From Bordetella petrii (GTDB lineage Bacteria; Pseudomonadota; Gammaproteobacteria; Burkholderiales; Burkholderiaceae_B), in the NCBI GenBank assembly GCA_017745595.1, contig WMBV01000021.1, positions 56,590 to 120,589 of the forward strand: a stretch of 64,000 nt of DNA, in the 5' to 3' direction. Shown here one piece after another: positions 7,442 through 15,333 of this stretch. Both the position numbers and the translations under genes were made by a program. Within the stretch, counting starts at the first letter, position 1. Every line of letters begins with the position of its first letter. The notes under the pieces are model-generated. The model was not told the origin of the DNA. It searched no databases and worked only from the letters and a program-made list of their open reading frames with translations.

Positions 7442-9475
7442 ATGCGGCTGTTTCTGTGCGAGAAGCCCTCCCAGGGCAAAGACATCGGCCGGATTCTCGG
7501 CGCCACCCAGCGCGGTGAAGGCTGCCTCAACGGCTCCGGCGTCACCGTTACCTGGTGCATCGGCCATCTCGTAGAAGCGGCGCCGCCCGACGTCTATGAC
7601 GCGGCGCTCAAGCGCCGGTCGCTGGAGCAGTTGCCCATCATCCCCCAGCAGTGGCAGGTTGAGGTCAAACCGAAGACCGCCACGCAATTCAAGGTCGTCA
7701 AGGCGCTTCTGGCGAAGGCGACCCAGCTTGTCATCGCCACCGACGCCGACCGCGAGGGAGAACTGATCGCCCGCGAGATCATCGAGCTGTGCGGCTACCG
7801 CGGTCCCATCGAACGCCTGTGGCTGTCGGCGCTCAACGATGCGTCCATCCGTGCCGCGCTCGGCAAGCTGCGGCCGTCGGCCGAGACGCTGCCGATGTAT
7901 TACTCGGCGCTTGCGCGCTCGCGCGCCGACTGGCTCGTGGGCATGAACCTCAGCCGGCTGTTTACGGTGCTGGGCAGACAAGCTGGCTATGACGGCGTGC
8001 TGTCCGTTGGGCGCGTTCAGACGCCGACGCTCAAGCTCGTGGTGGACCGCGACCGAGAGATCGCGGCGTTCGTGTCCGTGCCGTACTGGGCCATCGACGT
8101 GTCCCTGTCCGCAGGCGGCCAGGCGTTCACCGCGCAGTGGGTGGCGCCCGATGCCAGCACCGACGACGCCGGCCGCTGCCTGCAGCAGCCTGTCGCACAG
8201 CACGCCGCGCAGCAGATCCGCGCCGCGGGCAGCGCCCAGGTAATGTCGGTCGAGACCGAGCGCGTGCGCGAAGGCCCGCCGCTACCGTTCGACCTGGGCA
8301 CCTTGCAGGAAGTCTGTTCCAAGCAGCTTGGGCTGGACGTGCAGGAAACCTTGGAGATCGCCCAGGCCCTGTACGAGACGCACAAGGCCACGACGTACCC
8401 GCGCTCGGATTCGGGCTACCTGCCCGAAAGCATGTTCGCCGAGGTGCCCACGGTCCTGGACAGCCTGCTCCAGACCGATCCCACGCTGGCCCCGATCATG
8501 GGCCAGCTCGACCGCTCCCAACGCTCACGCGCCTGGAACGACGGCAAGGTGACGGCGCACCACGGCATCATCCCGACGCTCGAACCCGCGAACCTCTCCG
8601 CCATGAGCGAGAAGGAGCAGGCGGTGTACCGGCTGATCCGGGCGCATTACCTGGCCCAGTTCCTCCCGCACCACGAGTTCGACCGCACCGTGACGGATCT
8701 GTCTTGCGGCCAGCAGAAGCTGGTGGCCCCAGGCAAGCAGGTCGTCGCCCGGGGCTGGCGTCTGGTGCTGGCCGAGCCCGAACGTGAAGGCAGCGCCGAC
8801 GAGGACGGCGACAGTCCGGCGCGCAGCCAGGTGCTACCCGCGTTGCGCGAAGGGATGGCATGCCAGGTCGTCGGCGCCGAGATCAAGGCCCTCAAGACGA
8901 TGCCGCCCAAGCCCTATACCCAGGGCGAACTGGTCAAGGCGATGAAAGGCGTTGCGCGTTTCGTGACCGACCCGCGCCTGAAGCAGAAGCTCAGGGACAC
9001 GACGGGCATCGGCACCGAGGCGACACGAGCCAACATCATCAGCGGGCTGATCGCCCGCGGCTACATCGTGAAGAAGGGACGCTCGATCCGCGCATCGGAT
9101 GCGGCGTTCACGCTGATCGACGCCGTGCCCGCGGCGATTGCCGACCCGGGCACCACCGCCGTCTGGGAACAGGCGCTGGACATGATCGAGGCCGGACAAC
9201 TCACCCTGGACGTGTTCATCGGCAAGCAGGCCGCATGGATTTCGCAATTGATCGCGCAGTACGGCAGCACGTCTCTGTCCATCAAGGTTCCCCAAGGACC
9301 GGCTTGTCCACAGTGCGGCGCACCCACGCGCCAGCGCAGCGGCAAGAGCGGCCCGTTCTGGTCGTGCAGTCGCTACCCCGACTGCAAAGGCACGCTGCCG
9401 GTGGAAACCGGCACGTCCAGGCGTGGTGCCTCGCGTCCGCGCCGCACCAGTGGCAGCGCTCGCAAAGGCGCCTGA
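7442..9475 (+). CDS. topB: DNA topoisomerase III
   Basis: A 677-aa type IA topoisomerase. The N-terminal Toprim domain begins MRLFLCEKPSQGKDI and has the metal-binding TDADREGE motif near residue 100. The catalytic tyrosine lies in TTYPRSDSGYLPE (about residue 318), and IGTEATRANII is the conserved later motif. The C-terminus carries a four-cysteine zinc finger (CPQCGAP ... CSRYPDCKG). ICEs of this family routinely carry their own TopB, thought to unlink replication or transfer intermediates. It is preceded by a 276-bp gap, so it may have its own promoter. No gene follows for about 500 bp. Confidence 0.95.
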   Translation: MRLFLCEKPSQGKDIGRILGATQRGEGCLNGSGVTVTWCIGHLVEAAPPDVYDAALKRRSLEQLPIIPQQWQVEVKPKTATQFKVVKALLAKATQLVIATDADREGELIAREIIELCGYRGPIERLWLSALNDASIRAALGKLRPSAETLPMYYSALARSRADWLVGMNLSRLFTVLGRQAGYDGVLSVGRVQTPTLKLVVDRDREIAAFVSVPYWAIDVSLSAGGQAFTAQWVAPDASTDDAGRCLQQPVAQHAAQQIRAAGSAQVMSVETERVREGPPLPFDLGTLQEVCSKQLGLDVQETLEIAQALYETHKATTYPRSDSGYLPESMFAEVPTVLDSLLQTDPTLAPIMGQLDRSQRSRAWNDGKVTAHHGIIPTLEPANLSAMSEKEQAVYRLIRAHYLAQFLPHHEFDRTVTDLSCGQQKLVAPGKQVVARGWRLVLAEPEREGSADEDGDSPARSQVLPALREGMACQVVGAEIKALKTMPPKPYTQGELVKAMKGVARFVTDPRLKQKLRDTTGIGTEATRANIISGLIARGYIVKKGRSIRASDAAFTLIDAVPAAIADPGTTAVWEQALDMIEAGQLTLDVFIGKQAAWISQLIAQYGSTSLSIKVPQGPACPQCGAPTRQRSGKSGPFWSCSRYPDCKGTLPVETGTSRRGASRPRRTSGSARKGA

Positions 9476-10005
9476 CCGACCCCGTTCCCCGTGAGCCGTG
9501 CCCGCCATCGGCGGCGTGGCTCGTGTCCCGCATGCCCTGCGGGACGCCCCAGCGCGCAACGCCTTCTTGATCCGTGTGCGCGTCCCGTCCGGCCGTCCCC
9601 GGCCGTGGGACCAGAAGGTGGCTTGTCCGCGAACCGCACCCCGCGCCTTCTCCTCGTCTGCATTCCTTCCGCCGCGGCGAAGGGTCCCCCGATGGCTTGC
9701 CTGTGCGAGCCATCCGGAGACCCTTCGCGGTCAGCGGTATTCGGTGCCGGTGCCCGCCGGCGCAAAAACGGGCTCCCTTTGTGCGCGGATGTGCGCCAGA
9801 CGATGCCGGCCCCAGCCACGACATGGGCCGGGTGTGATTGCTTGATGCGCAGACGGTTCCAGCGACGACCGGGCCTGCCAATCAGCCCACGGGTGGTTCT
9901 TCTTCCTCCCGAGCCGAAGGTCTCGCCGCCTTCGGCGCCTTTCTCCTGCCTTTCAACCGACTGGCCCGTCTGACGGATCAGGGCCCAACGAACAGAAAAA
10001 CCGAC
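9476..10005 (+). other. Structured non-coding stretch with four stable hairpins
   Basis: No gene is supported here, but strong inverted repeats follow one another. 9582-9611 pairs GTCCC and CGGCC with GGCCG and GGGAC. 9677-9728 pairs GCGAAGGGTC plus GATGGCT with their complements around a 10-nt loop. 9806-9831 pairs CCGGCCC with GGGCCGG. 9914-9937 pairs GCCGAAGG with CCTTCGGC, followed by a pyrimidine run. The density suggests a structured RNA or a repeat element. A long reverse open frame across it looks like an artefact of high GC. Confidence 0.5.
9677..9728. repeat. Long imperfect inverted repeat
   Basis: The two arms pair as 10 bp (GCGAAGGGTC), a 4x4 internal loop, then 7 bp (GATGGCT), around the loop TGCCTGTGCG. 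The similarity extends several bases further out on both sides (to about 9669 and 9738). It is the largest hairpin of the 9.5-10.0 kb gap and could be a palindromic repeat element or the body of a small RNA. Confidence 0.6.
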
Positions 10006-10239
10006 ATGCACCATCCATCTCGCCATGCACCGTTGCTGTACGGCAGCGTTTGCAGCGGAATCGAGGCCGTGAGCCTCGCCTGGCAGCCGCTCGCCCTGCA
10101 ATCCGCGTGGTTCCTGACGGCCCCGCATTCGTTGCGGGGGCGTCCTTTTCCGACAGCCATCAATCAGGGGCAGGTCGGATTCCGATTCCGGGCTGACGCG
10201 GCCCAGCCCACACACGAAGCTGCGCGCATGTGTCGCTGA
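10006..10239 (+). pseudogene. 5' stump of a C5-cytosine DNA methyltransferase
   Basis: The frame starting at the ATG at 10006 encodes LLYGSVCSGIEAVSLAW and AWQPLALQSAWF. This is the S-adenosylmethionine-binding motif I region typical of ICE-borne C5-cytosine methyltransferases. Family resemblance stops near 10120, and the frame then runs through unrelated sequence to a stop at 10239. The catalytic Pro-Cys motif, the remaining motifs and the target-recognition region are all missing. It is read as a truncated, inactive gene whose 3' part has been deleted; 10120-10368 holds nothing else I recognise. Confidence 0.75.
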
Positions 10240-10368
10240 TCCGTCAGCACCATGCCAGCAGCCAGGGTATCAGGCTGCCGCGGTTTTGCCGCGCGACCCG
10301 CCAGTCCGCCTCGCATCGTCCTGCGGATGAGCGTTTCCCCAAGACGCCGATGCCTTTTGTTTAACCCC

Positions 10369-10388
10369 TCGGGAAGTTCCGCTCCCGA
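10369..10388 (+). promoter_or_regulatory. Leader hairpin before the 10428 gene
   Basis: TCGGGA (10369-10374) pairs with TCCCGA (10383-10388) across an 8-nt loop. It ends 40 nt before the start codon. It belongs to a series of hairpins in this position before most genes up to 23.6 kb. Confidence 0.6.
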
Positions 10389-10427
10389 CTGGCGTGGTGC
10401 TCCCGGCCTTTCTTCCAGGAGAAATCC

Positions 10428-10679
10428 ATGTCCTTCGTTTCCTCGCCCATCGTGGCGGATGCCCAGCAAGCCCGTGCTGAATCCATTGGCTATCTGGCGC
10501 TGGCCTACACGGGCAAACGCCTGCCTCTCGAAGTACGCCTCAGCGCTGCCGGCCATTACATCGGCACGGCCGACAAGGAAGGGCCGGTATCGCGTGAGTC
10601 CGAGCACTACTTCCGCTCGTATCAAGCCGCCAGCAAGGCACTGATGACAGGCCGCTGGGAGCAGCGGCTCCATCCCTGA
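10428..10679 (+). CDS. Small ICE protein of unknown function
   Basis: An 83-aa protein beginning MSFVSSPIVADAQQ, with a CAGGAG site 7 nt before the ATG. It contains ESIGYLALAYTGKRLPLEVR and a C-terminal FRSYQAASKALMTGRW. I do not recognise a family beyond its place among conserved ICE hypotheticals. Directly after its stop, the -1 frame stays open and protein-like for another 34 codons (10676-10780, ending STNFGE), which could be a lost or frameshifted extension. Confidence 0.7.
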   Translation: MSFVSSPIVADAQQARAESIGYLALAYTGKRLPLEVRLSAAGHYIGTADKEGPVSRESEHYFRSYQAASKALMTGRWEQRLHP

Positions 10680-10787
10680 ATCCTCTTGCCAGGAATTACA
10701 ACGAGCTGTACGTCCTGGCCAACTGCTGCCTGATCGAGGTGCTGAAGTCCCTGGGCGATTCGACCAACTTCGGCGAGTAGCATTTTT

Positions 10788-10817
10788 CCCACGTAGCCCG
10801 AGCCTTCCGGCCGTGGG
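10788..10817 (+). promoter_or_regulatory. Leader hairpins before the 10882 gene
   Basis: CCCACG (10788-10793) pairs with CGTGGG (10812-10817). A second hairpin, TGCGG/CCGCA, lies at 10826-10844. They sit within 100 nt upstream of the ATG at 10882. Confidence 0.45.
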
Positions 10818-10881
10818 CTTATCCCTGCGGATGCCATGTCCGCATGGACTGGCTCCGCTCACTTTTTCGAAAGGATCCACC

Positions 10882-11571
10882 ATGGCAAACAACTACTACG
10901 AGGGCACTGGCGTGCTGGTGCTGAATCGTGTGACACCCGTCATCAAGGCGCTGTTTGGCGCTTTCTCGCTGGATGAAAGCTACCCCGGCAACGGGCAGGC
11001 CTATATCGCCCAGACCTCCGAAACCAACGATCCCCAATGGGACGACGTGCTGGAAGGCCTCGTCGATCTCGCTGCCACGCTGGGGCTTGATCTGCCCGAT
11101 CAGCAAGGCGATTCGCCGCTGTCGGGCGTTCTCGAAGTCCTTGCCGAACACTTTGGTGCCGACCAGGACGAAGAACTGGAGAACCTGATCGAACACCATC
11201 AGTTCGAGAATAGCGCCGAATTGGAGGCACTGCTTCTGATCGCTACCTGCTTCGATGACGGCCATCACCTGAGCGCCATCCAGTTTGAAGGTTGCTGGTC
11301 TTGCAGCAAACCACGGCTATTCGAGTTCGGCGGCAACGGCTGCTTTCTGAGCCGCGAAGTCCGCATCTTCCGAAGATCGTCGGAGGCCCCGCAACTCGGC
11401 CATCAGCTCCGAAACGCCATTCTGGCTTCCGACGCCGAAGAGGCTTCGGCCTTGATCGCGCTGGAGGCCATCAACCTGTTGGCGGGCATCCATGACGAAT
11501 CGTTCCGCCTGAGGGTGCGCCAGCGCGTTGCCGAGAGGCTGGCCCAGATGCCATCAATCGGTGCCGCCTGA
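10882..11571 (+). CDS. ICE protein of unknown function
   Basis: A 229-aa acidic protein starting MANNYYEGTGVLVLNRVTPV. The ATG at 10882 has GAAAGGA just upstream and fits better than an earlier GTG at 10813. No catalytic motif is seen. One CWSC pair (about residues 138-141) and a helical C-terminus (RVRQRVAERLAQM) are visible. It is one of a series of separately spaced hypotheticals (10.4-19.9 kb) that accompany the maintenance genes in this ICE family. Its function is unknown. Confidence 0.75.
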   Translation: MANNYYEGTGVLVLNRVTPVIKALFGAFSLDESYPGNGQAYIAQTSETNDPQWDDVLEGLVDLAATLGLDLPDQQGDSPLSGVLEVLAEHFGADQDEELENLIEHHQFENSAELEALLLIATCFDDGHHLSAIQFEGCWSCSKPRLFEFGGNGCFLSREVRIFRRSSEAPQLGHQLRNAILASDAEEASALIALEAINLLAGIHDESFRLRVRQRVAERLAQMPSIGAA

Positions 11572-11594
11572 CGCCTGACTTCTTTCTTAACCCA

Positions 11595-11612
11595 CCGGGG
11601 TCTCATCCCCGG
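11595..11612 (+). promoter_or_regulatory. Leader hairpin before the 11655 gene
   Basis: CCGGGG (11595-11600) pairs perfectly with CCCCGG (11607-11612) around TCTCAT. It ends 43 nt before the ATG. Confidence 0.6.
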
Positions 11613-11654
11613 CGGGGCGTGGCCTCGGTATTCTCTCAATGGAGGACCAATCTC

Positions 11655-12371
11655 ATGTCCGAGTCCAACAACCCCTTCGTTCGTGGTTATCGGAACCTGC
11701 GCACCGTCCGCACGTTGCTCATCACCTGCGAGGACGACAGCCCACCTGTCTGGCGGCCGTTGCATACCAGCCAGGCGAACCTGCCCGATGATCAGGTGGC
11801 ACGGTTCCCCTGCATGGTCGGCCAGGATTTCGCGCTGATCACCGAGGGCCAGGAGGTTGCGCCCGAGTTGGAAGCGCAGTGCCAGGCTGACGGCATTGTC
11901 CGGTCGGTGGTTTATGCCATCGAAGGTGACGATTTCGACGGCCAGCCCATCCATGTCGGTGACACCTATTCCGAAAAATCGGCCCACGAAGTAATTCAGC
12001 GGCTGAGCTTTGAGACGGGATTTTACAGCCGCTGCTGGGAAATCAGCAGTGCGCACGTCAGCCACGAAACCGGCCAGTACCTGGCCAACCTCGTTGACCT
12101 CGCCACACCCGAGGCCTTTCTGTTCATCGCCTTCCGGATTCCGTATAGCCCTGCGATCGGCGTCAAGCTGATCTCCACACCCTGGACGGACCAGATTCTG
12201 GGGGACGCCGAAGGTATCACCGCCGCACAGCTTCGCCAGGAGCACCGGGACAAGGGCATGCCGGACGATCTGGCGCACATCCTTGAACTGGCAGGCCAGG
12301 CCGATGTGCGCATCCTCATCCTGGACGCCGACGCACCTGTTCTGCTAGGCCTTCCCTTGATCGAATCGTAG
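11655..12371 (+). CDS. ICE protein of unknown function (possibly DUF5983-like)
   Basis: A 238-aa protein starting MSESNNPFVRGYRN. The ATG at 11655 has GGAGGA upstream at 11641-11646. The sequence looks globular and acidic. CWEISSAHVSHETGQYLANL resembles the conserved stretch I associate with DUF5983 proteins of conjugative elements, though I hold that loosely. No membrane segment or catalytic motif is visible. It is flanked by other stand-alone hypotheticals, each with its own leader hairpin. Confidence 0.7.
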   Translation: MSESNNPFVRGYRNLRTVRTLLITCEDDSPPVWRPLHTSQANLPDDQVARFPCMVGQDFALITEGQEVAPELEAQCQADGIVRSVVYAIEGDDFDGQPIHVGDTYSEKSAHEVIQRLSFETGFYSRCWEISSAHVSHETGQYLANLVDLATPEAFLFIAFRIPYSPAIGVKLISTPWTDQILGDAEGITAAQLRQEHRDKGMPDDLAHILELAGQADVRILILDADAPVLLGLPLIES

Positions 12372-12427
12372 CGTTACACCCCGCGCCAATCATCCTTTCC
12401 GCCCTCAACGCGGGCCCATCTCCCACC

Positions 12428-12449
12428 AAGGAGCCGGGCCGACCTCCTT
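12428..12449 (+). promoter_or_regulatory. Leader hairpin before the 12466 gene
   Basis: AAGGAG (12428-12433) can pair with CTCCTT (12444-12449), 17 nt before the ATG. The left arm looks like a ribosome-binding site but is too far upstream; the used site is probably GGAGC at 12455-12459. Confidence 0.45.
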
Positions 12450-12465
12450 TCATCGGAGCAATCTC

Positions 12466-12735
12466 ATGTTCATCACACCCACACAGGACTTCGAGCAGCA
12501 GCTTGGGGCCTGCATCAACGCCATGAGCCAGGACGACACCATCGGCCAGACCCTGGTGTTCGAGCGCAAAAGCGGCACGCTGCACATGCGCCACATCGCC
12601 ACGCTGGACCTGATCGACACCGACATCGACCGTTACGAGATCGTGGTGTTCGACGGCGGCAACACCAGCGGCGACAGCTGGAAGCACATCTTTTTTCCAC
12701 GGCAGCGCGAGCACTGTTTCGTGTACGAAGCCTGA
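12466..12735 (+). CDS. Small ICE protein of unknown function
   Basis: An 89-aa acidic protein starting MFITPTQDFEQQLGACINAM. It has alternating beta-like stretches (IGQTLVFERKSGTLHMRHIA; YEIVVFDGGNTSGDSW), which suggests a small alpha/beta fold. There is no known motif. A good intrinsic terminator follows at once (12741-12765), so it is the last gene of its transcript or forms a single-gene unit. Confidence 0.7.
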   Translation: MFITPTQDFEQQLGACINAMSQDDTIGQTLVFERKSGTLHMRHIATLDLIDTDIDRYEIVVFDGGNTSGDSWKHIFFPRQREHCFVYEA

Positions 12736-12740
12736 TCCAC

Positions 12741-12765
12741 AGCCCCTCCCGAGGGGCTCTTTCTT
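12741..12765 (+). terminator. Intrinsic terminator
   Basis: AGCCCCTC (12741-12748) pairs with GAGGGGCT (12751-12758), followed by CTTTCTT. It lies 5 nt after the stop of the 89-aa gene. Confidence 0.75.
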
Positions 12766-12961
12766 GTCTCCAGCACAGGAAAGCGGGTGTCGCGGGGTGC
12801 CGTTTCCTGCGAGCCGTGCGCCAGCCCACCAGCCATTCTTGCCTGCATGTTCGTCGGCGTTGCCGACACATGCCCAGGCAGTCGAGACCTTCGAGACTGC
12901 AAGTGCGGGAAACCGCACTGGTCATTTTCCTTACTCAGGCATACCACGCTCATCCACGCTA

Positions 12962-12987
12962 CCCACAAGGGACCTCTCCCTTGCGGG
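12962..12987 (+). promoter_or_regulatory. Leader hairpin before the 13024 gene
   Basis: CCC plus CAAGGGA (12962-12972) pairs with TCCCTTG plus GGG (12977-12987). There is one A/C mismatch and a 4-nt loop. It ends 37 nt before the ATG. Confidence 0.6.
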
Positions 12988-13023
12988 CAGGGAATCCCTT
13001 GGTTCTTATTCAAGGAGCTCCCC

Positions 13024-13836
13024 ATGGACCGCTCTCTTATTAAGACTTTGATGCCTTCTCTCGTTGCAGGCCATGTGCCTCGCAATGTGCGGTCGTTCAA
13101 GTACCGTGTGTTCGACGATCAGCCGCAGTCTTCGGCATTGGGTTTTGCCATCGATCCTCAACCTTTCGAGGGAAAGGTGGTCGCGGCCAACGACGACGCC
13201 GTCGTGATCAAGCTCAAGCCCAGCGAGTTTGCGGTGCTCGATCCCAATCTGGTGACCATGGTTCCCGCCGAAGGCTCCAAGGTGCATGTCCAACCTTATG
13301 CACGGCGCCGTTTTGACGGGCTGCGTGCGGATACACCAGAAGAACGTACGGAGTTGACGTCCGACGGTATTCCATACACTGTCAGAACGCACATCCTCGG
13401 TTCAGCGCCAGCCAAGCTGCCCATTCCCAAGCCGAAATGCATGGAACTGGGTCAGCTTATTGAGCAATTGGAGGAAATGCCGGCGCCTGATCGCTTTCGG
13501 CGTATCACCCACATGCTAGTTGATGCGGGTGCCCGCGACTTCACCTGGGTCGATCCCGAGCCCGAACGGATTATCGAGACGCCCCCGGCGATCAGCTTCA
13601 CGGTTTCCACCACGAAGTTCGAGGGCCAGGTGACGGTCCTTTATGACCGTGCCAGCGATACCTATGTGGTGAAGTTGCACCGCGACGGTGAGCTGGTCGA
13701 TCGGCACGACGAGGTGTATTTCGACATGCTCGGCGAAGTGCTGGAGCGGCTCATCGACGACGGGCGCTGGCGCCAGATCGACGTGAGCATCCTCGACGCG
13801 AAGGCGGCCCGCAAGCGCCAGGCCGTCCCGGCATAA
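13024..13836 (+). CDS. ICE protein of unknown function with a possible KfrB-like segment
   Basis: A 270-aa protein starting MDRSLIKTLMPSLVAGHVP. CAAGGAG lies 7-13 nt before the ATG at 13024. The segment FEGKVVAANDDAVVIKLKP to VHVQPYARRRFDGLR (about residues 45-102) resembles short beta-rich modules found in plasmid KfrB-like proteins, but that is a weak match. The C-terminal half (FTVSTTKFEGQVTVLYD onward) looks like a second small domain. No catalytic residues are evident. It belongs to the hairpin-led gene series. Confidence 0.7.
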   Translation: MDRSLIKTLMPSLVAGHVPRNVRSFKYRVFDDQPQSSALGFAIDPQPFEGKVVAANDDAVVIKLKPSEFAVLDPNLVTMVPAEGSKVHVQPYARRRFDGLRADTPEERTELTSDGIPYTVRTHILGSAPAKLPIPKPKCMELGQLIEQLEEMPAPDRFRRITHMLVDAGARDFTWVDPEPERIIETPPAISFTVSTTKFEGQVTVLYDRASDTYVVKLHRDGELVDRHDEVYFDMLGEVLERLIDDGRWRQIDVSILDAKAARKRQAVPA

Positions 13837-13852
13837 CGCCCCGCAGCGAAGC

Positions 13853-13884
13853 CGGGTGGTCCCTCGGCTGACCCGAGGCACCCG
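13853..13884 (+). promoter_or_regulatory. Leader hairpin upstream of the DUF3085 gene
   Basis: CCTCGG (13862-13867) pairs with CCGAGG (13873-13878). An outer CGGGTG/CACCCG stem is offset by a 3-nt bulge. Confidence 0.5.
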
Positions 13885-13920
13885 CCACGGCGTTCCAGCC
13901 ATTCCGGCCGCGTGCCCTAC

Positions 13921-13961
13921 AGGCCCTTCATCCCATCGGGTGGAGGGCCTTTCTCTTTTTT
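13921..13961 (+). terminator. Terminator-like hairpin just before the DUF3085 gene
   Basis: AGGCCC (13921-13926) pairs with GGGCCT (13945-13950), with TCCC/GGGT able to extend the stem inside. It is followed directly by TTCTCTTTTTTCC. It lies only about 30 nt before the ATG at 13982, so it could attenuate that gene rather than end the previous one 85 nt upstream. Confidence 0.6.
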
Positions 13962-13981
13962 CCACACAGGAGATTTCATCC

Positions 13982-14335
13982 ATGTCACTGCGATTCAAAG
14001 GCGCCGACCTGCGCTCCGTGCTGACCGAAGCCATCGCCAATCAGTGCCGCATCGTCCTGGTCAAGGACCAGGGCGTGTACTTCCTCGCCGAGCGTGGGGA
14101 GCGTCGCCCGGATGGGCGCCAGCAACTGCTCGCCTACGCCGTCGGCTGCAACCCGGACACCGACCCGTTCGATGACTGGTGGCACCTCGCCGGCCGCGAG
14201 CTGGGCGGCGATGACTTCGCGGAGTATTTCGACCCGAAGGACGGCCTGTTCACGCGCCTCCTGCACTCGGCGGACGATCTCGTGCTGTCCGCCACCGCCA
14301 CGCACCTGTCCTTGGCCGTGGTGCCTCCCGCCTGA
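13982..14335 (+). CDS. DUF3085-family ICE protein
   Basis: A 117-aa protein starting MSLRFKGADLRSVLTEAI, with ACAGGAG upstream of the ATG at 13982. The YAVGCNPDTDPFDDWW and GGDDFAEYFDP stretches are typical of DUF3085 proteins carried by ICEs. It is acidic and has no membrane segment. Function is not known. A terminator-like hairpin sits in its leader and another terminator (14362-14390) follows it, so it appears to be transcribed as a separate unit. Confidence 0.8.
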   Translation: MSLRFKGADLRSVLTEAIANQCRIVLVKDQGVYFLAERGERRPDGRQQLLAYAVGCNPDTDPFDDWWHLAGRELGGDDFAEYFDPKDGLFTRLLHSADDLVLSATATHLSLAVVPPA

Positions 14336-14361
14336 AGCGGCAACCGCCGCGCAGCCCTCGC

Positions 14362-14390
14362 AGCCCCCGCACCGGGGGCTTTCTTTTGTT
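14362..14390 (+). terminator. Intrinsic terminator
   Basis: AGCCCCC (14362-14368) pairs with GGGGGCT (14374-14380), followed by TTCTTTTGTT. It lies 27 nt after the DUF3085 gene. Confidence 0.8.
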
Positions 14391-14485
14391 CGCACCGCGG
14401 CCATCGCCGCGCGTGCCCGTTCGTCTCCAGCCGCCAAGGCACGCCCCGCCGGCCACAGCGCCGGCATGCCACCGGAGACGACCGC

Positions 14486-15328
14486 ATGCACGACCCGTTC
14501 AAGATCAGTCAGCCCACCTGCATCAGCTTTTCGGGGGGACGCACCAGCGCCTACATGCTCTGGCGCGTGCTGCAGGCCAATGGCGGCCTCCCTGCCGACA
14601 CAGTGGTCTGCTTCGCCAACACCGGCAAGGAAGTGGAAGCAACCCTGCGCTTCGTGCGCGACTGCGCCGAGCAGTGGCAGGTGCCGATCCACTGGCTGGA
14701 ATACCTGCCCACGGAGCCTGGCTTCGCGCTGGTTGATTTCGACCGGGCCAGCCGTCATGGCGAGCCATTCGAGGCGCTGATCCGCAAGCGCCAGTACCTG
14801 CCCAATCCCGTCGCACGCGGCTGCACGACCAGCCTGAAGATACGCCCCATGCACCGCTACCTGCGGCATCTGGGCTGGACGGACTGGGACCAGATGATCG
14901 GCATCCGCGCCGACGAGCAGCGGCGTGTCGCCAAGATTCGCGCACGCGGGCACTCCACCGAATCGACCCACGAGACCATGTGCATGCCGCTGGCGGACGC
15001 CGCCATCACCGTGCGCGACGTGGGCGCCTTCTGGCAGGCGCAGCCATTCAACCTGGACCTGCTGACGGTGAACGGGCGCACGCTCGAAGGCAACTGCGAC
15101 CTGTGTTTCCTGAAGCCGCGTAGGCAGCGCCTGGCGCTCATCAAGGCCCGGCCCGAGGCGGCGGTGTGGTGGATTCGCATGGAGTCCCTGAACCTGGCGA
15201 GCAAGCCCAGCGGCGCCAGGTTCCGCGCCGATGGCCCCAGCTACGCCGACTTGGCGCGCTTCGCCGCCGACCAGGGCGACCTGTTCGACGCCGCCGATGA
15301 ACCGATTGCCTGCTTCTGCGGCGACTGA
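14486..15328 (+). CDS. PAPS-reductase-family (PP-loop) protein
   Basis: A 280-aa PP-loop ATP-pyrophosphatase-type protein. The signature SGGRTS lies at residues 16-21, followed by CFANTGKE and a GCTTSLKIRP region. A cysteine pair, C204-D-L-C207, near the C-terminus could bind zinc or an iron-sulfur cluster. CysH-like proteins on phages and ICEs are not sulfate-assimilation enzymes; relatives include DndC of DNA phosphorothioation and tRNA-thiolation enzymes. No DndD/E or cysteine desulfurase is nearby, so the substrate is unknown. The XF1762-type gene follows after 5 nt and is probably co-transcribed. Confidence 0.85.
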   Translation: MHDPFKISQPTCISFSGGRTSAYMLWRVLQANGGLPADTVVCFANTGKEVEATLRFVRDCAEQWQVPIHWLEYLPTEPGFALVDFDRASRHGEPFEALIRKRQYLPNPVARGCTTSLKIRPMHRYLRHLGWTDWDQMIGIRADEQRRVAKIRARGHSTESTHETMCMPLADAAITVRDVGAFWQAQPFNLDLLTVNGRTLEGNCDLCFLKPRRQRLALIKARPEAAVWWIRMESLNLASKPSGARFRADGPSYADLARFAADQGDLFDAADEPIACFCGD

Positions 15329-15333
15329 CGCGT

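Noticed and set aside
6728..8203. A 491-codon open frame on the minus strand across ssb and topB
   Set aside because: It is antisense to two well-identified genes and its residues reflect GC-rich third positions of the forward genes; there is no start signal.
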